Shown here in pieces: positions 17,589 to 32,678 of a DNA stretch of 64,000 nucleotides. Source of the DNA: Verrucomicrobiota bacterium (GTDB taxonomy: Bacteria > Verrucomicrobiota > Verrucomicrobiia > Opitutales > UBA953); NCBI GenBank assembly GCA_015061905.1, contig SUVQ01000001.1:124001-188000 (forward strand), given 5' to 3'. The position numbers and the translations under genes were made by a program. The notes beneath the pieces are model-generated. The model was given only the letters and a program-made list of their open reading frames with translations, did no database searches and was not told where the DNA came from. How positions within the stretch are numbered: the stretch's first letter is position 1; the number at the start of each line of letters is the position of its first letter.

Positions 17589-18662
17589 CTATTTTACGCC
17601 GGGACGGTAAATCGTCGTGCTTGTGTAAACGCGCCCGGGAACAAGAATATTTGCGCGGAACTGCCCTTGGTTTATCGCGTCGGGAACGTGTTGCGTTTCG
17701 AGCGCAATGCCGGAGTGATCGCCATAAACCGCTCCGCCTTTACCGACGACTTCGCCGACGGCATCGCCGAGCCAATTTCCGCTGTAAACCTGCATCGCCG
17801 GCTCCGTCGTTTCCACGGTCAAAACGCGCCCGTTCGCTTCATTAAACAAGATCGCCGCCGGGCGCAACGTTCCCGCCAAGCCGTTAATGACGTAGCAATG
17901 GTCGTAGCCTTTTCCGAAAACGAGTTGCTGTGCGTTGCGCGCCGAAATGCGCGAGCCGATTTGATACGGAATGCGAAAATCGAAAGGAAGCAAGCCGCGC
18001 ACGTGCCAAACTTCGCCGTCGGGAATGCTTTTTTCGTTAATCGGCAAAAATTTGTCCGAAGCAAGCTTCAGCCACTGCGTCAGCACCGTTCCCGTGCCGT
18101 GTCCGGCGAGATTGAAATACGCATGATTCGTCAAATTAATCGGCGTTGCCGCGTCGCTCTCCGCCGCGTAGTCGATTTTAACCGCGCCGTCAGCGCAAAG
18201 CGTGTAAGTAACGGAAACTTTAACCGTTCCCGGATAAGCTTCTTCGCCGTCGGGGCTGACGCGGGAAAATTTCACGGCAGGTTCTTCTTCGCTTCCGCAA
18301 ATTTCCGCCGTCCAAAGGTAAGCATTCCAGCCGCGCGTGCCGCCGTGCAGGTGATTTTCGCCGTTGTTGACGGCGAGCTGATACTCTTTTCCGTCGAGCA
18401 GGAATTTGCCGCCTGCAATGCGGTTGGCAACGCGCCCGCAAACAGCTCCGATGTAGGCTTTTTGCTCCGCGTATTTTTCGGCGGAATCAAATCCGAGAAC
18501 GATGTCGGCAAACGCGCCGGCGCGGTCGGGAGTGAGCCACGTTACCCACGTTGCGCCGTAATCCGTAAACGAAGCCGAAAATCCGGCGGCATTCGACAGC
18601 GTATAAAGCGCCGCGTTCCCGCAACCTTCTACAGCACCAAAATCTTTTTTCTCAACAGCCAT
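17589..18662 (-). CDS. galM: Aldose 1-epimerase
   Basis: Interconverts alpha and beta anomers of galactose and glucose. The 357-residue protein has the family pattern: YGATWVTW at the N-terminus, [22 protein letters not shown] (substrate-binding Asn and His), [12 protein letters not shown] (catalytic His) and the C-terminal [15 protein letters not shown] with the catalytic Glu region. It has no signal peptide, so it is cytosolic. It is a single gene between hisB and a small membrane protein. Confidence 0.93.
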   Translation of the reverse strand: MAVEKKDFGAVEGCGNAALYTLSNAAGFSASFTDYGATWVTWLTPDRAGAFADIVLGFDSAEKYAEQKAYIGAVCGRVANRIAGGKFLLDGKEYQLAVNNGENHLHGGTRGWNAYLWTAEICGSEEEPAVKFSRVSPDGEEAYPGTVKVSVTYTLCADGAVKIDYAAESDAATPINLTNHAYFNLAGHGTGTVLTQWLKLASDKFLPINEKSIPDGEVWHVRGLLPFDFRIPYQIGSRISARNAQQLVFGKGYDHCYVINGLAGTLRPAAILFNEANGRVLTVETTEPAMQVYSGNWLGDAVGEVVGKGGAVYGDHSGIALETQHVPDAINQGQFRANILVPGRVYTSTTIYRPGVK

Positions 18663-18698
18663 TTTATTTTTTGGGTTAGGGTTTAAATTCTATTTTTT

Positions 18699-19091
18699 TT
18701 AATTAACGGAGATTGCCGCGGCAAAAAGAAGTGCCGCCAAATAAAATGCGGAAAGCGCGCCGACCGCGCCGAGAGCCAGCACGATGCGTCCGGCTCCGTG
18801 GAGCGTTCCCGCGTCCGAATTTTTCCGCATCAGCAAAAACAGGGAAATCGCGGCGAGAACGCCGACTCCCAACACGCACCACGAAGCGATTTGACACGCG
18901 TCCAAGATAAAAACGGAAACCGCATCCGCCTCCCCGCGAGTATTGCGAATTACGATTTCGCCGAGTGCAGACTGCGTGCGCGCGCCCGCAATGACCGAAA
19001 ACGCAGGAATCGCCAGAGCAAACAGCCCGGCAAAAGCGCACACGACGCGTGAGAGGTTTTCGGATTTAACTGGCTTTTCGGGCTCGCTCAT
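18699..19091 (-). CDS. Small integral membrane protein, unknown
   Basis: A 130-residue protein with a short charged N-terminus and three predicted membrane helices (about residues 15-35, 65-87 and 100-125). No family is recognised. It lies downstream of another unrecognised membrane protein on the same strand (50-base gap), so the two may be expressed together; the Ala-rich hydrophobic composition is typical of bacterial inner-membrane proteins. Confidence 0.65.
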   Translation of the reverse strand: MSEPEKPVKSENLSRVVCAFAGLFALAIPAFSVIAGARTQSALGEIVIRNTRGEADAVSVFILDACQIASWCVLGVGVLAAISLFLLMRKNSDAGTLHGAGRIVLALGAVGALSAFYLAALLFAAAISVN

Positions 19092-19141
19092 TTTTTCAAA
19101 AATTTATGTCGTTTTTCCTGCGGGAACGCAAAAGAAAATCA

Positions 19142-19978
19142 TCACTGATCATTTTTCTCCGCGTAAGCCTGCGCAAAATCCGTATCCGCCGCGAGCACGT
19201 TGAAAACCTGCCCCGTGCGATCCAGCACGAGAAGCGAAGCATCCGCTTTTACGTCCAAAACGACGACAACGCTTTTTGCCGGAATTTCCATTTTCCCCAT
19301 AATCACTTTATGCTCCGAGTCCCAGAGGGAAATCGTCCGGGAACGAATCAGGCGAACGCTTCGCGGCCAAGTCGTGCGGGCTTTCGAGATGCTCGCGAAA
19401 TGCGCGATGGGCAGGCGGGCATGAGTTTTCGCAGACACCGCCGGCGCTCCGGAATCCTCCGCTTCGCTTTCCGCCGGAGCGTCTTCCGCTTCGTCCGAAA
19501 AATCTTCCGCGTCTTCAATTTCCGGCGCGTCGGGAAGGTCCGCCTTCGGTTCGTCTGCGGGAACGTTTTTCTCCGGCTCGCCCGCCGCCGCGTCTTCTTT
19601 TTTCCGATACCCGAACGACGAAAAAATATCCGCGAGTGTTTTCTGCGAATTTGAATTATGCGCGGCGACACCGGCTCCCGTTCCCGCCGCGCGAGTTGCC
19701 GCTTCCGAAGATTTTTCTTCCGACGGAGTCCACGGCATCACCAGAAAAACATAAGTAAACCCGAGGCAAAGCAAAGAAACCGCCACGCCGGAAAAACCGT
19801 AAGCGCGCGCGCCTCGGACAAACAGCGAAACGGCGGAAATCCCCAAGCCCAACGCCCACAACAGCACACCGACAAGCGGCAGCCAAAAAAACGCGAGTCC
19901 GCCAAGAGCCAATATCAAACCCGAACACCCCAAAACTTTGCGGGAACGCGGAATAACTTCACGACGGGGAGAAACCAT
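19142..19978 (-). CDS. Membrane protein with acidic linker, unknown
   Basis: The start MVSPRREVIPRSRK at 19978 gives 278 residues and leaves 83 bases to the divergent hemC; the frame itself stays open further. After a basic N-terminus come two hydrophobic blocks (about residues 18-60 and 68-83), then a long Glu/Asp/Ala-rich linker (about 85-185) and a folded C-terminal part with IMGKMEIPAKSVVVVLDV and LLVLDRTGQVFNVLAADT, which reads like a small beta domain. Function unknown. It probably anchors a periplasmic or cytosolic beta domain through a flexible stalk. Confidence 0.6.
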   Translation of the reverse strand: MVSPRREVIPRSRKVLGCSGLILALGGLAFFWLPLVGVLLWALGLGISAVSLFVRGARAYGFSGVAVSLLCLGFTYVFLVMPWTPSEEKSSEAATRAAGTGAGVAAHNSNSQKTLADIFSSFGYRKKEDAAAGEPEKNVPADEPKADLPDAPEIEDAEDFSDEAEDAPAESEAEDSGAPAVSAKTHARLPIAHFASISKARTTWPRSVRLIRSRTISLWDSEHKVIMGKMEIPAKSVVVVLDVKADASLLVLDRTGQVFNVLAADTDFAQAYAEKNDQ

Positions 19979-20061
19979 GCGGGAACGGTATCTTTTTTCT
20001 CTTTGTCGGGCAATTTTTTTGTTTCGGGCGCGCGCGGGCTCATTTTTAATCTCAAGGCAAA

Positions 20062-20928
20062 ATGTCGAACCCACGCGAATCCATCATCATCGGGACGCGA
20101 GGCAGTCCTCTCGCCCTCGCACAAGCGGAACTTTCCCGCAACGCGCTCGAAAAAGTTTTCCCGAACGTTCCCGTCAGCATCAAAACTTTCGTCACGCAAG
20201 GCGATAAGAAACTCGAATGGTCGCTGGAAAAAACCGGCGGGAAAGGACTCTTCACATCGGAACTCGAAAACGCGCTCGTCGCCGGAGAAATCGACGTCGC
20301 CGTTCACAGCGGGAAAGATTTGCCCACGCAACTCGCCGCCGGAACCGCTCTCGCCGGATGCCTCCCGAGAGCCGACGTGCGCGACGTGCTCGTTTTTCGG
20401 GAAAATCTTCCCGACGGCGTTCCCGCCCGCATCGCGACAGGCTCGCCGCGCCGCCGCGCCCAAGCCCGCCGCCTTTTCCCGAATGCCGAATTTTCCGAAC
20501 TTCGCGGGAACGTCAAAACCCGCCTGCAAAAAATCGCAGACTCCGTTGCCGATGCCACCTTTCTCGCCGCCGCCGGGCTCGACCGCCTCGGCATTTCTGC
20601 GTTCCCGGGCATTCGCTTCCGCCGCCTCGAACTAAGCGAAATGATTCCGGCAGCGTCGCAAGCCGCCATCGCGTTGCAAACGCGCTCCGCAGATGCCGAT
20701 TTTTTTGCGCGCGCCTGCGACAAAAAAACAACGCTCGCCGCAACCGCCGAACGCGCCTTTCTCGCCGCGCTCGGCGAAGGCTGCCACACCGCGTTTGCCG
20801 TGCATTTCACGGGAACGCATATTTTGATTTTCCGGGAGGACATCGGAAGAAAGGAAATCGATTTTCCCCTTCCCTCGCCCGAAGACATTCCCGCCGCCGT
20901 CGATCGCATTATCCGCTCAATCTTCTGA
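20062..20928 (+). CDS. hemC: Porphobilinogen deaminase
   Basis: Joins four porphobilinogen units into hydroxymethylbilane in haem synthesis. The 288-residue protein shows GTRGSPLALAQ at the N-terminus, KGLFTSELE and AVHSGKDLP, the Arg-rich GSPRRRAQ, the GLDRLG motif and the Cys that carries the dipyrromethane cofactor in GEGCHTAFA. The usual HSLKD is HSGKD here. It is somewhat shorter than the E. coli enzyme (313). A small hairpin terminator follows. Confidence 0.94.
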   Translation: MSNPRESIIIGTRGSPLALAQAELSRNALEKVFPNVPVSIKTFVTQGDKKLEWSLEKTGGKGLFTSELENALVAGEIDVAVHSGKDLPTQLAAGTALAGCLPRADVRDVLVFRENLPDGVPARIATGSPRRRAQARRLFPNAEFSELRGNVKTRLQKIADSVADATFLAAAGLDRLGISAFPGIRFRRLELSEMIPAASQAAIALQTRSADADFFARACDKKTTLAATAERAFLAALGEGCHTAFAVHFTGTHILIFREDIGRKEIDFPLPSPEDIPAAVDRIIRSIF

Positions 20929-21436
20929 TTTCAAAAAAAAGAAACCACGGGAAACACCAAACCACACGGAAATTTGTTTTTTACCGCAAAGGAACAAAAA
21001 TAAAAGAAAGTATTTAAAGGAGAACAGGCGTCCCGCCTGTTTTTTACTTCTTCCACACCCCGAAGAGACGCAGGAAATTAGCCCGGGGCAGGCGTGCAAA
21101 GCAAAATCGTCCTCAATACAAGGTTCAAAAACCTCGCGCAAAAACGCTAAGACGCAAAGTTTTTTAAGCAATTCTCACGGAGGCACGGAGACGCGGAGTT
21201 TTTTTTGTGGTTAATTCTTTGCTGCAGCCGAAACAGGCATCCGCAGATTTCCTCTTTAAAAAAACTTCGCGGCTTGGCGGCTTCGCACGAAAAGCATTCG
21301 CGAAAATTCGTGTCTATTCGTGGTTTCTTTTTTTTAACTTTGCGGCTTGGCGGCTTCGCGCGAAAAAAACGTTCCCGCAACCGAAGCCGCGGGAACGCAA
21401 AATAATTCACATTAAGAAAAAATCATTCCGAACATT
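20929..21436. repeat. Dispersed non-coding repeat cluster 2, with hemC terminator
   Basis: This 508-base spacer holds the hemC terminator at 21023-21047 and then a mosaic of repeated units: GCTAAGACGCAAAGTTTTTT, CTCACGGAGGCACGGAGACG, AACTTCGCGGCTTGGCGGCTTC and CGTGTCTATTCGTGGTTTC. It ends with an inverted pair of the iterated word (21369-21398). No gene is seen. Confidence 0.7.
21023..21047 (+). terminator. hemC: Hairpin terminator of hemC
   Basis: ACAGGCG and CGCCTGT form a seven-base stem with a three-base loop, followed by TTTTTT, about 95 bases after the hemC stop. Confidence 0.75.
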
Positions 21437-22387
21437 TTATGAACGGGAACGCCGACGACGCACCGCCACCAACGCAAGCCCGCCAATCCCCGCCAACAGC
21501 CCGAACGCCGACGGCTCAGGAACGGCAGGCTCTGCGGGAACCTCCGGTCCCGGCGCAGGCACAACAGGCGGAGTTTCCGTGCGGGATTTCGTCAAAATCT
21601 GCTGATTCAATCCGGCAACATCCCCCTCGTTTATTAAGACGATATCGCCATACGGTCCGGTATCCGCAAAAAAGACTCCTATGTCTAAATCTTCACCATG
21701 AGTAATCCCGGAAAACGTCTTCTGAATTCCCCAACTCGAAGTCTGTTGAGTCCCGGTCGGATTGGCTCCACTATAGGAAAAGTGAATTAAGTCCTGCTTA
21801 GATACATCGGAAAACGTTTCAATAATAATGGAATATGTATGGTATCCTGTCACCAGCTCTTGATTCATTATCCCTAAAGAACCAAGTCGCGTTGCTGGCA
21901 CTTCGGAAACAACTGCCGCAGAATCATGAATATTCGTGTTGAGAATGCACGTTTTCGCCCCGGGCGCATTATCAAAATTAGAAACATCCGCTCCGCAATG
22001 AAATACTCCGGCATATCCGTCTAAGTATTTTGTTCCGTTGTGAAGAACATCAATGTGATTCCCGAACAAAATTGATGCGTTAGCCCCTGCTAAATAAACA
22101 TTAAATATGGGATCTTCTGTATTATTGACCGTGTTCGCGTAAATTTTGAACGTTAACTCATAACGATTATTCGCATCTAAATCGATGTATTGATTCTTTC
22201 CCGTCCACGTCCAATTTTGGGTATATGAAGCGGTATTAGTCGTTCCGACCTTATTCATATCGTTAAAGTTTAAAAGGCGGCTTTGCGTGTAATCATATCC
22301 TTCAATCCCGTTTCGAATATCGTTTTCTGCCATTGCGCCAAGCGTTCCCGCCGCAAGGAAAGTTGTGATTAATAATGTGTTTTTCAT
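21437..22387 (-). CDS. Secreted PEP-CTERM protein
   Basis: A 316-residue exported protein with a signal peptide (residues about 1-20, ending GAMA), a Thr/Asn/Gly-rich beta-type body, a Pro-rich spacer of repeated PxxP pieces (about 275-288) and a C-terminal PEP-CTERM tail: VPEPSAF, a hydrophobic helix, and RRRRS. The body resembles no catalytic family that I know. The body lacks the iterated word over most of its length, while the Pro-rich linker and tail contain it. A long hairpin lies in the 5' leader. Confidence 0.78.
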   Translation of the reverse strand: MKNTLLITTFLAAGTLGAMAENDIRNGIEGYDYTQSRLLNFNDMNKVGTTNTASYTQNWTWTGKNQYIDLDANNRYELTFKIYANTVNNTEDPIFNVYLAGANASILFGNHIDVLHNGTKYLDGYAGVFHCGADVSNFDNAPGAKTCILNTNIHDSAAVVSEVPATRLGSLGIMNQELVTGYHTYSIIIETFSDVSKQDLIHFSYSGANPTGTQQTSSWGIQKTFSGITHGEDLDIGVFFADTGPYGDIVLINEGDVAGLNQQILTKSRTETPPVVPAPGPEVPAEPAVPEPSAFGLLAGIGGLALVAVRRRRSRS

Positions 22388-22412
22388 GTGTGTATTCTAA
22401 TTTGTGTTTTTA

Positions 22413-22458
22413 AATTTGAGCTTTCCGGGAACCGTTCCCGGATAAATTTGGCTCAAAT
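22413..22458 (-). promoter_or_regulatory. Palindrome in the leader of the PEP-CTERM gene
   Basis: A perfect inverted repeat TCCGGGAAC-C-GTTCCCGGA (22424-22442) is enclosed by a second inverted pair ATTTGAGC / GCTCAAAT (22413-22420 and 22451-22458). It lies about 30-70 bases upstream of the ATG on the minus strand. It could be an operator or an RNA hairpin, and it incorporates two partial iterated words. Confidence 0.45.
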
Positions 22459-22828
22459 ATCAGGCGCATTTTCGCAAAAAAAAAAAGCGAATTGTCAAAT
22501 TATTTTTACCGTGTTGGTAAATTTTATTCTTCGCGCGAAGCCGCCAAAACGCTAAGACGCAAAGTTTTTTTAGAATCTCTCACGGAGACACAGAGACGCG
22601 GAGTTTTTTTGTAGTTAATTTTTCTGCGGCAGATGAAACAGATGCACGCAGATGTCCTCCTTAAAAAAACTTCGCGGCTTAGCGGCTTCGCGCGAAAAGC
22701 ATTCGTGAATATTCGTGCCTATTCGCGGTTCCTTTCTTTTTGCACGGGAACGCGTGGGGATACCGCCGCAGAAATGCTCTGTTTGTTTTGTTGAAATTTT
22801 GCGTTCCCGCGAAGAAAATGGGGGTGTT
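22459..22828. repeat. Dispersed non-coding repeat cluster 3
   Basis: This spacer carries GCTAAGACGCAAAGTTTTTTT (22550-22570), CTCACGGAGACACAGAGACG, CAGATGAAACAGATG, ACTTCGCGGCTTAGCGGC and ATTCGTGCCTATTCGCGG, the same unit types as clusters 1 and 2 and in a similar order. Two iterated words flank the DUF1015 gene start. No gene is seen. Confidence 0.65.
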
Positions 22829-24082
22829 ATGGCAAACATTCGTCCTTTCGCCGCGTTGCGGCCTCCGAAAAACCTCGTCGAAAAAGTTTCGTCGCTCCCG
22901 TATGACGTGATGAACCACGCAGAAGCCGCCGCAATGGCGCGCGGGAACGCAAACTCGTTTCTCCACATTTGCCGCGCGGACATTGATACGTCCGAAGCGC
23001 AAATTCACGACGACATCACTTACGAAAAATCACGCGAGAATCTGGAAAAATTTATCGCCGAAGGCACGCTCGTGCGTGACGAAAAACCCTGCTATTACAT
23101 TTATCGTCAAATGATGTGGGGGCGCGTGCAAACCGGAATCGTCGCCTGCGCAAGCGTCGACGAATATCTCGACAACACGATCAAGAAACACGAACTGACG
23201 CGCAAGGAAAAGGAGCTCGACCGTATCCGTCATTTCGATACATGCTCCACGCAAACAGAGCCCGTATTTCTCGCTTACCGCAAACACGAAGGAATCGCGA
23301 CCGTGATGCGCGAATGGATTAAGTTTCACAAGCCGGATTACGATTTCAAAACCGACGACGGCGTTTCGCACATTCTTTGGAAAGTTGACGACGACGCGGC
23401 GATTGCCGCCATCCGCCAAGGTTTTGCCGACGTTCCCGCGCTTTACATTGCCGACGGACACCATCGCACAGCTTCTTCCGCCGCCGTTTCCGCGCGCCGC
23501 CGCGCCGCGCATCCGGACTTCACGGGCGAAGAGGAATTTAACTTTCTCATGGCGGTGATTTTCTGTGATGAAGATTTGTTCATCATGGATTACAACCGCG
23601 TCGTGCGCGATTTGAACGGATTAAGCGAAACAGATTTTCTCGCGAAAATTTCCGAAAAATTCGATGTCGTTCCCGTGGCATATACAGAAAATGGATACGC
23701 TCCGAAAAAGAAACATGAATTCGGAATGTTCCTTGGCGGAAATTGGTATTCCGTGACGGCGAAGGCGGGAACGTTTGACGAAGCGCATCCGATAGAATCG
23801 CTCGACTGCGCGATTTTGCAGGCAAATTTGCTCGCACCGGTTCTCGGGATTGCGGACCCGCGCACGGATTCGCGCATTGATTTCGTCGGTGGGATTCGCG
23901 GAATCGCGGAATTGGAACGCCGCTGCAAGGAAGACGGGAACGCCGTTGCGTTTGCGCTTTATCCGGTAACGATGGCGGATTTGTTCAGCGTCGCCGACGC
24001 GGGCGAAATCATGCCGCCGAAATCAACGTGGTTTGAACCGAAGCTCCGTAGCGGACTTTTCCTCCACGAAATCGAAAAGTAG
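22829..24082 (+). CDS. DUF1015 family protein
   Basis: A 417-residue cytosolic protein of the DUF1015 family. It shows the family start IRPFAALRPP followed by SLPYDVM, the TGIVACASVDEY region, the IRHFDTCSTQTEPVFLAY block, the ADGHHRTASSA motif and the late GIADPRTDSRIDFVGGIRG. The biochemical function is not established; the strongly conserved His, Asp and Arg motifs suggest an enzyme. The start at 22829 is set by the family N-terminus. It is preceded by repeat cluster 3 and followed by a stretch rich in hairpins. Confidence 0.88.
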   Translation: MANIRPFAALRPPKNLVEKVSSLPYDVMNHAEAAAMARGNANSFLHICRADIDTSEAQIHDDITYEKSRENLEKFIAEGTLVRDEKPCYYIYRQMMWGRVQTGIVACASVDEYLDNTIKKHELTRKEKELDRIRHFDTCSTQTEPVFLAYRKHEGIATVMREWIKFHKPDYDFKTDDGVSHILWKVDDDAAIAAIRQGFADVPALYIADGHHRTASSAAVSARRRAAHPDFTGEEEFNFLMAVIFCDEDLFIMDYNRVVRDLNGLSETDFLAKISEKFDVVPVAYTENGYAPKKKHEFGMFLGGNWYSVTAKAGTFDEAHPIESLDCAILQANLLAPVLGIADPRTDSRIDFVGGIRGIAELERRCKEDGNAVAFALYPVTMADLFSVADAGEIMPPKSTWFEPKLRSGLFLHEIEK

Positions 24083-24281
24083 AACATATTTTTCGAAAAA
24101 AAACCTGCGGATGACTCGAAGCACGGGAACGTCAAAAAAAAACGTTCACGCGCATCCGAAGAAAAAAAGATAAGCAAAAAATTCCCCGCGTTCCCGTTTA
24201 CTCAGCGAGAACGCGGGAGTTTTACTTTTAGCGGAAAACGACTTGACGGTTTTCGGATACCGATTGCTCTTCGGACAACAA

Positions 24282-24328
24282 AAAGCGTTCCCGGGAAAAA
24301 TCCTCGGGAACGCTTTTTGTTTTTTCGG
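24282..24328. terminator. rpoC: Bidirectional terminator built from two iterated words
   Basis: AAAAGCGTTCCCG and CGGGAACGCTTTT form a 13-base stem around a short loop, with T-rich sequence on the plus side and A-rich sequence on the other. It lies just after the rpoC stop and can end both rpoC and the convergent DUF1015 transcript. A second weaker pair (CCCGCGTTC / GAACGCGGG) lies at about 24186-24218. Confidence 0.85.
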
Positions 24329-24340
24329 AACAAATCCGAA

Positions 24341-28546
<4,206 letters not shown>

Positions 28547-28636
28547 TGTTCGGTAAAATTTGATTGATGTTTTCTTTGCTCGCGGGAACGCATTTTCCAG
28601 AAGAAAAACCTAAGAAATACGCGTTCCCGCAACGAT

Positions 28637-31600
28637 TCAGAGCTGCTTCGTGGAGTCGCCGAGCTGAACGTTCAGCGCGAGCGACTGGAGTTCCTTCATC
28701 AAAACATTGAACGATTGCGGCGTTCCCGCAGCAAGCGAGTTGTCGCCCTTGACAATCTGCTCGTAAATCTTCGTGCGCCCGACGGTGTCGTCGGACTTCA
28801 CCGTCAGCATTTCCTGCAGAACGTGAGCCGCGCCGTAAGCTTCAAGAGCCCAAACTTCCATTTCCCCGAGACGCTGTCCGCCGTATTGCGCCTTACCGCC
28901 CAACGGCTGTTGCGTAATCAGAGAGTAGGGACCGACCGCGCGGGCGTGAATCTTGTCCGCGACAAGGTGGTTCAGCTTCATCATGTAAATGACGCCGACG
29001 ACAACGTCCTGGTCGAAAGCTTCGCCCGTGAGACCGTTGTAAAGAAGCGTTTTTCCGCTGTGCGGCAATTCCGCTTTGTCAAGATAGCTACGGATGGTGG
29101 CTTCGGGAACGCCGTCAAAAATCGGAGTTGAAACCTTGATTCCCGCCGGGAGGCCGTGGTCCGCCGCCGGAGCAAGTGCCATTTCATCAAATCCGCCGGT
29201 TTGAATTTGGAGACCGAGCTTTTTGCACGCCCACCCCAAGTGGGTTTCAAGAACCTGCCCGACGTTCATTCGGGAAGGAACGCCCAACGGATTCAAGCAA
29301 ATATCGACCGGAGTTCCGTCCGGAAGATACGGCATATCTTCGACGGGAACGATACGAGCGACAACGCCCTTGTTCCCGTGGCGACCCGCCATTTTGTCTC
29401 CAACCTGAATTTTACGTTTAACGGCAATGTAAACCTTAACGTTCTTAATCGTTCCCGAATCATCTTCGCCTGCGGCGATGGAAGCTGCCTTGCGGTCGCG
29501 TTCCTCTTCAAGATCCGTGAATTTACGGAGAAAATCTTCAACGATGCGCATAATTTTGATACGCACCGGAGATTGCGGCATGTCGATATATTTCGGGACG
29601 GAAGCGAGTTTGCGAAGCAACGTCTTCGTGATTTTACGCCCCGCCGGAATGATGACTTCCTTCGTGTCGCTGTTAATGACATCAAGCGGAATTTTTTCGC
29701 CGAGGAGAATATTGGAAAGCGATTCCGTGAGCTCGTCGCGAAGCTTATCCGTCTGCGTGCGGAAGTTTTCGTTCACGCTCTTCATCATGCGGCGCTGGTC
29801 GGAATGCGAAAGCTTTTCGTTTTCCTTATCCGTGCGGGTGGAAACCTTCACGTCCATGATAATACCATACGTTCCCGAAGGCACCTTAAGCGAAGAATCC
29901 TTAACATCCGCCGCTTTTTCACCGAAGATTGCGCGGAGAAGTTTTTCTTCCGGAGCAAGTTCCGTTTCGGATTTCGGCGTGATTTTGCCGACGAGAATAT
30001 CGCCCGGATGAACTTCGGCACCGATGCGAATAACACCGTCTCGACCAAGGTTTTTCAAGGCTTCTTCCCCGACATTCGGGATATCTCGCGTGATTTCTTC
30101 CGGTCCGAGCTTGGTATCGCGAGCCGTAACTTCAAATTCTTCAATATGAATGGACGTGAACACGTCGTCTTTAATCACCCGCTCACTGAGAAGAATAGCG
30201 TCTTCAAAGTTGTAGCCGTTCCACGGCATGAACGCGACGAGAACGTTGCGCCCGAGCGCGAGTTCTCCGCCTTCCGTGGACGCACCGTCTGCGATACACT
30301 GACCTTTTTTAACCTTGTCGCCCTTTTTGACGGACGGACGTTGATTAAAGCAGGTAGTCGCATTCGAGCGAAGGAATTTACGAAGTTCGTAAACTTGAGC
30401 ATCCGAAGCTCCCGGATTTTTGCCGTCCTTGGTTACGATAATCTTACGCGCATCAACCGAGGCGACGATCCCGTCCTGCTTCGCGAGAATGACGGTTTTG
30501 GAGTCTTCCGCAATACGCTTTTCCAACCCGGTTCCGACAAACGGAGCCTGCGGCTGCAACAGCGGAACACCTTGGCGTTGCATGTTCGAGCCCATGAGCG
30601 CGCGGTTCGCGTCGTCGTGTTCGAGGAACGGAATCAAACCGGCAGCAACGGAAACGACCTGCTTCGGCGAAACGTCCATCAAATCCACTTCTTCGGGTTC
30701 GATGACGAGAACGTCATCGCGGAAACGCACCGTAACTTTGCCGACAAGATTGCCCTTGTCGTCCACTTCGGAGTTTGCCTGAGCAACTTTGTAATTTTCT
30801 TCTTCGTCGGCGGTGAAATATTTGACTTCATCCGTTACCTTGCCCTTTTTGACAATACGATACGGAGCTTCAATAAAGCCGAACTCGTTCACGCGGGCGT
30901 AGGTCGAAAGCGAATTGATAAGACCGATATTCGGTCCTTCCGGTGTTTCAATCGGGCAGATACGACCATAGTGGGACGGATGAACGTCTCGAACTTCGAA
31001 TCCCGCGCGATCGCGGTTCAACCCTCCCGGCCCGAGAGCGGACAAGCGGCGCTTGTGCGTAAGCTCGGAGAGCGGATTGATCTGATCCATAAACTGGGAA
31101 AGCTGGCTTCGCGCAAAGAAGTCGCGAACGACCGTCGAAAGTGCTTTCGGGTTGATAAGTTTACCCGGAGTTACGGAATCGACGCTTTGGTCATACATGG
31201 ACATGCGGTCTCGGACATGGCGTTCCGTGCGCGCAAGCCCGACGCGGCATTGATTCGCGAGGAGTTCGCCGACATTACGGACGCGGCGCGCGCCGAGATG
31301 GTCGATATCGTCAACAACTCCGTCCCCGCGCTTCAGATTGCAAAGATACTTCGTTGCCTGAACGAGGTCTTCCGTCTGAATCGTGCGCGTGGAAATCGGC
31401 GTGTTAAGCTTAAGCTTCTGATTGATTTTGTAACGACCGACCCCGCCGAGATCGTAGCGCTTGGCATCAAGGAAAAGACGTTTGAGCAGGGAACGAGCAT
31501 TCGGGATCGTCGGCGGTTCGCCCGGACGAAGCACTTTATAGATATCCTTAAGCGCTTCCTCTTCGTTACGGGTCGGATCTTTTTTGAGAGCACGGATAAT

Positions 31601-32443
31601 CGCGCCGTCGTCCACGGAAGTGTCAATGACGCGAACGGTGCCGATTCCGATTTTTTCGATTTCGCGGAGAATGGTCTTTGTAATCGGTTCAAATGCGCGA
31701 GCCAAAACCTTACCCTTTTCGGAGTCGATAATGTCCTCAACGAGAACGTATTTGGACACGCCGTCCATTTCGATCGCTTTTTTGATTTTAAGCGTCTCGA
31801 ATTTATAGAACAGCTCCATGATTTGCGCATCCGTGCTGAAGCCCCACGCACGAAGAAGCGTCGTGATGAGAAATTTACGACGACGGCGGCGGCGGTCAAG
31901 GTAGACGTAGAGAAGATCGTTTTGGTCAAACTGAACTTCGAGCCACGTTCCGCGATCCGGAATAATGCGAAACGCATAAAGCGTCTTCCCGCTGGAGTGG
32001 TCGCTTTGTTCAAAGCAAATTCCCGGAGAACGGTGAAGCTGGCTCACGATAACGCGTTCCGCGCCGTTGATGATGAAAGAGCCGCGCTCCGTGATTAAGG
32101 GCATTTCGCCCATGAAAATTTCTTCTTCCTTAACGTTGTCGCCCTCGACAAGACGGAGCTTGAGGAACAACGAAACGGAATATGTAATTCCTTCACGAAT
32201 GCATTCAAGCTCCGTGTATTTCGGTCCCTTCAGGTCATAGCTGACATACTCCAGACGGCAACGGCTGTCATAGCTCTCAATCGGAAAAACTTCCTTAAAT
32301 ACGGCTTCAAGCCCCGCATCCTTGCGCTTGGCGGGATCAAGATCGCGCTGAAGAAATTCCACATAGGAATTAATCTGGTTTTCAATGAGATTGGGCGGGG
32401 GGATAACCTCGCGCAATGTTCCAAAATTCTGACGCTCAGACAT
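28637..32443 (-). CDS. rpoB: RNA polymerase beta subunit
   Basis: The 1268-residue beta subunit. The rifampicin-binding region [20 protein letters not shown] followed by RLSALGPGG retains the Asp, His and Ser associated with sensitivity. Also visible are [31 protein letters not shown] and the C-terminal GRHGNKGV and [20 protein letters not shown] motifs. It follows rplL after a 235-base spacer containing a strong hairpin, and precedes rpoC. Iterated-word copies are less dense here than in neighbouring metabolic genes, as expected if protein constraint limits where the word can sit. Confidence 0.98.
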   Translation of the reverse strand: MSERQNFGTLREVIPPPNLIENQINSYVEFLQRDLDPAKRKDAGLEAVFKEVFPIESYDSRCRLEYVSYDLKGPKYTELECIREGITYSVSLFLKLRLVEGDNVKEEEIFMGEMPLITERGSFIINGAERVIVSQLHRSPGICFEQSDHSSGKTLYAFRIIPDRGTWLEVQFDQNDLLYVYLDRRRRRRKFLITTLLRAWGFSTDAQIMELFYKFETLKIKKAIEMDGVSKYVLVEDIIDSEKGKVLARAFEPITKTILREIEKIGIGTVRVIDTSVDDGAIIRALKKDPTRNEEEALKDIYKVLRPGEPPTIPNARSLLKRLFLDAKRYDLGGVGRYKINQKLKLNTPISTRTIQTEDLVQATKYLCNLKRGDGVVDDIDHLGARRVRNVGELLANQCRVGLARTERHVRDRMSMYDQSVDSVTPGKLINPKALSTVVRDFFARSQLSQFMDQINPLSELTHKRRLSALGPGGLNRDRAGFEVRDVHPSHYGRICPIETPEGPNIGLINSLSTYARVNEFGFIEAPYRIVKKGKVTDEVKYFTADEEENYKVAQANSEVDDKGNLVGKVTVRFRDDVLVIEPEEVDLMDVSPKQVVSVAAGLIPFLEHDDANRALMGSNMQRQGVPLLQPQAPFVGTGLEKRIAEDSKTVILAKQDGIVASVDARKIIVTKDGKNPGASDAQVYELRKFLRSNATTCFNQRPSVKKGDKVKKGQCIADGASTEGGELALGRNVLVAFMPWNGYNFEDAILLSERVIKDDVFTSIHIEEFEVTARDTKLGPEEITRDIPNVGEEALKNLGRDGVIRIGAEVHPGDILVGKITPKSETELAPEEKLLRAIFGEKAADVKDSSLKVPSGTYGIIMDVKVSTRTDKENEKLSHSDQRRMMKSVNENFRTQTDKLRDELTESLSNILLGEKIPLDVINSDTKEVIIPAGRKITKTLLRKLASVPKYIDMPQSPVRIKIMRIVEDFLRKFTDLEEERDRKAASIAAGEDDSGTIKNVKVYIAVKRKIQVGDKMAGRHGNKGVVARIVPVEDMPYLPDGTPVDICLNPLGVPSRMNVGQVLETHLGWACKKLGLQIQTGGFDEMALAPAADHGLPAGIKVSTPIFDGVPEATIRSYLDKAELPHSGKTLLYNGLTGEAFDQDVVVGVIYMMKLNHLVADKIHARAVGPYSLITQQPLGGKAQYGGQRLGEMEVWALEAYGAAHVLQEMLTVKSDDTVGRTKIYEQIVKGDNSLAAGTPQSFNVLMKELQSLALNVQLGDSTKQL

Positions 32444-32618
32444 ATCGTTTTTTTGAAAGTGATTGAGTGTGCTGCTGATAAGTTCGGGAAATCAGGGCGT
32501 TCCCGTAGCCCTTGTCGGACAAATTTTCTTACTGAAAGCCGCGCGAGTTTCGCGTGTTTGTCCCGCTTTCTAAAACCGCAAATCGGGTCAAAACCCCGTT
32601 TCGCGTTAAGCCGCGAAT

Positions 32619-32643
32619 GCGGACAGCGTTGTCCGCTGTCCGC
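32619..32643 (-). promoter_or_regulatory. Hairpin in the rplL-rpoB spacer
   Basis: GCGGACAGCG and CGCTGTCCGC form a perfect ten-base stem with a five-base loop, about 35 bases downstream of the rplL stop and without a T tract. In E. coli the equivalent spacer contains an attenuator and an RNase III site, so a similar role in lowering rpoBC expression relative to rplL is plausible. Confidence 0.5.
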
Positions 32644-32678
32644 AAATCGCAAATTGGAAGATAAAGGAGTGAGGCAAA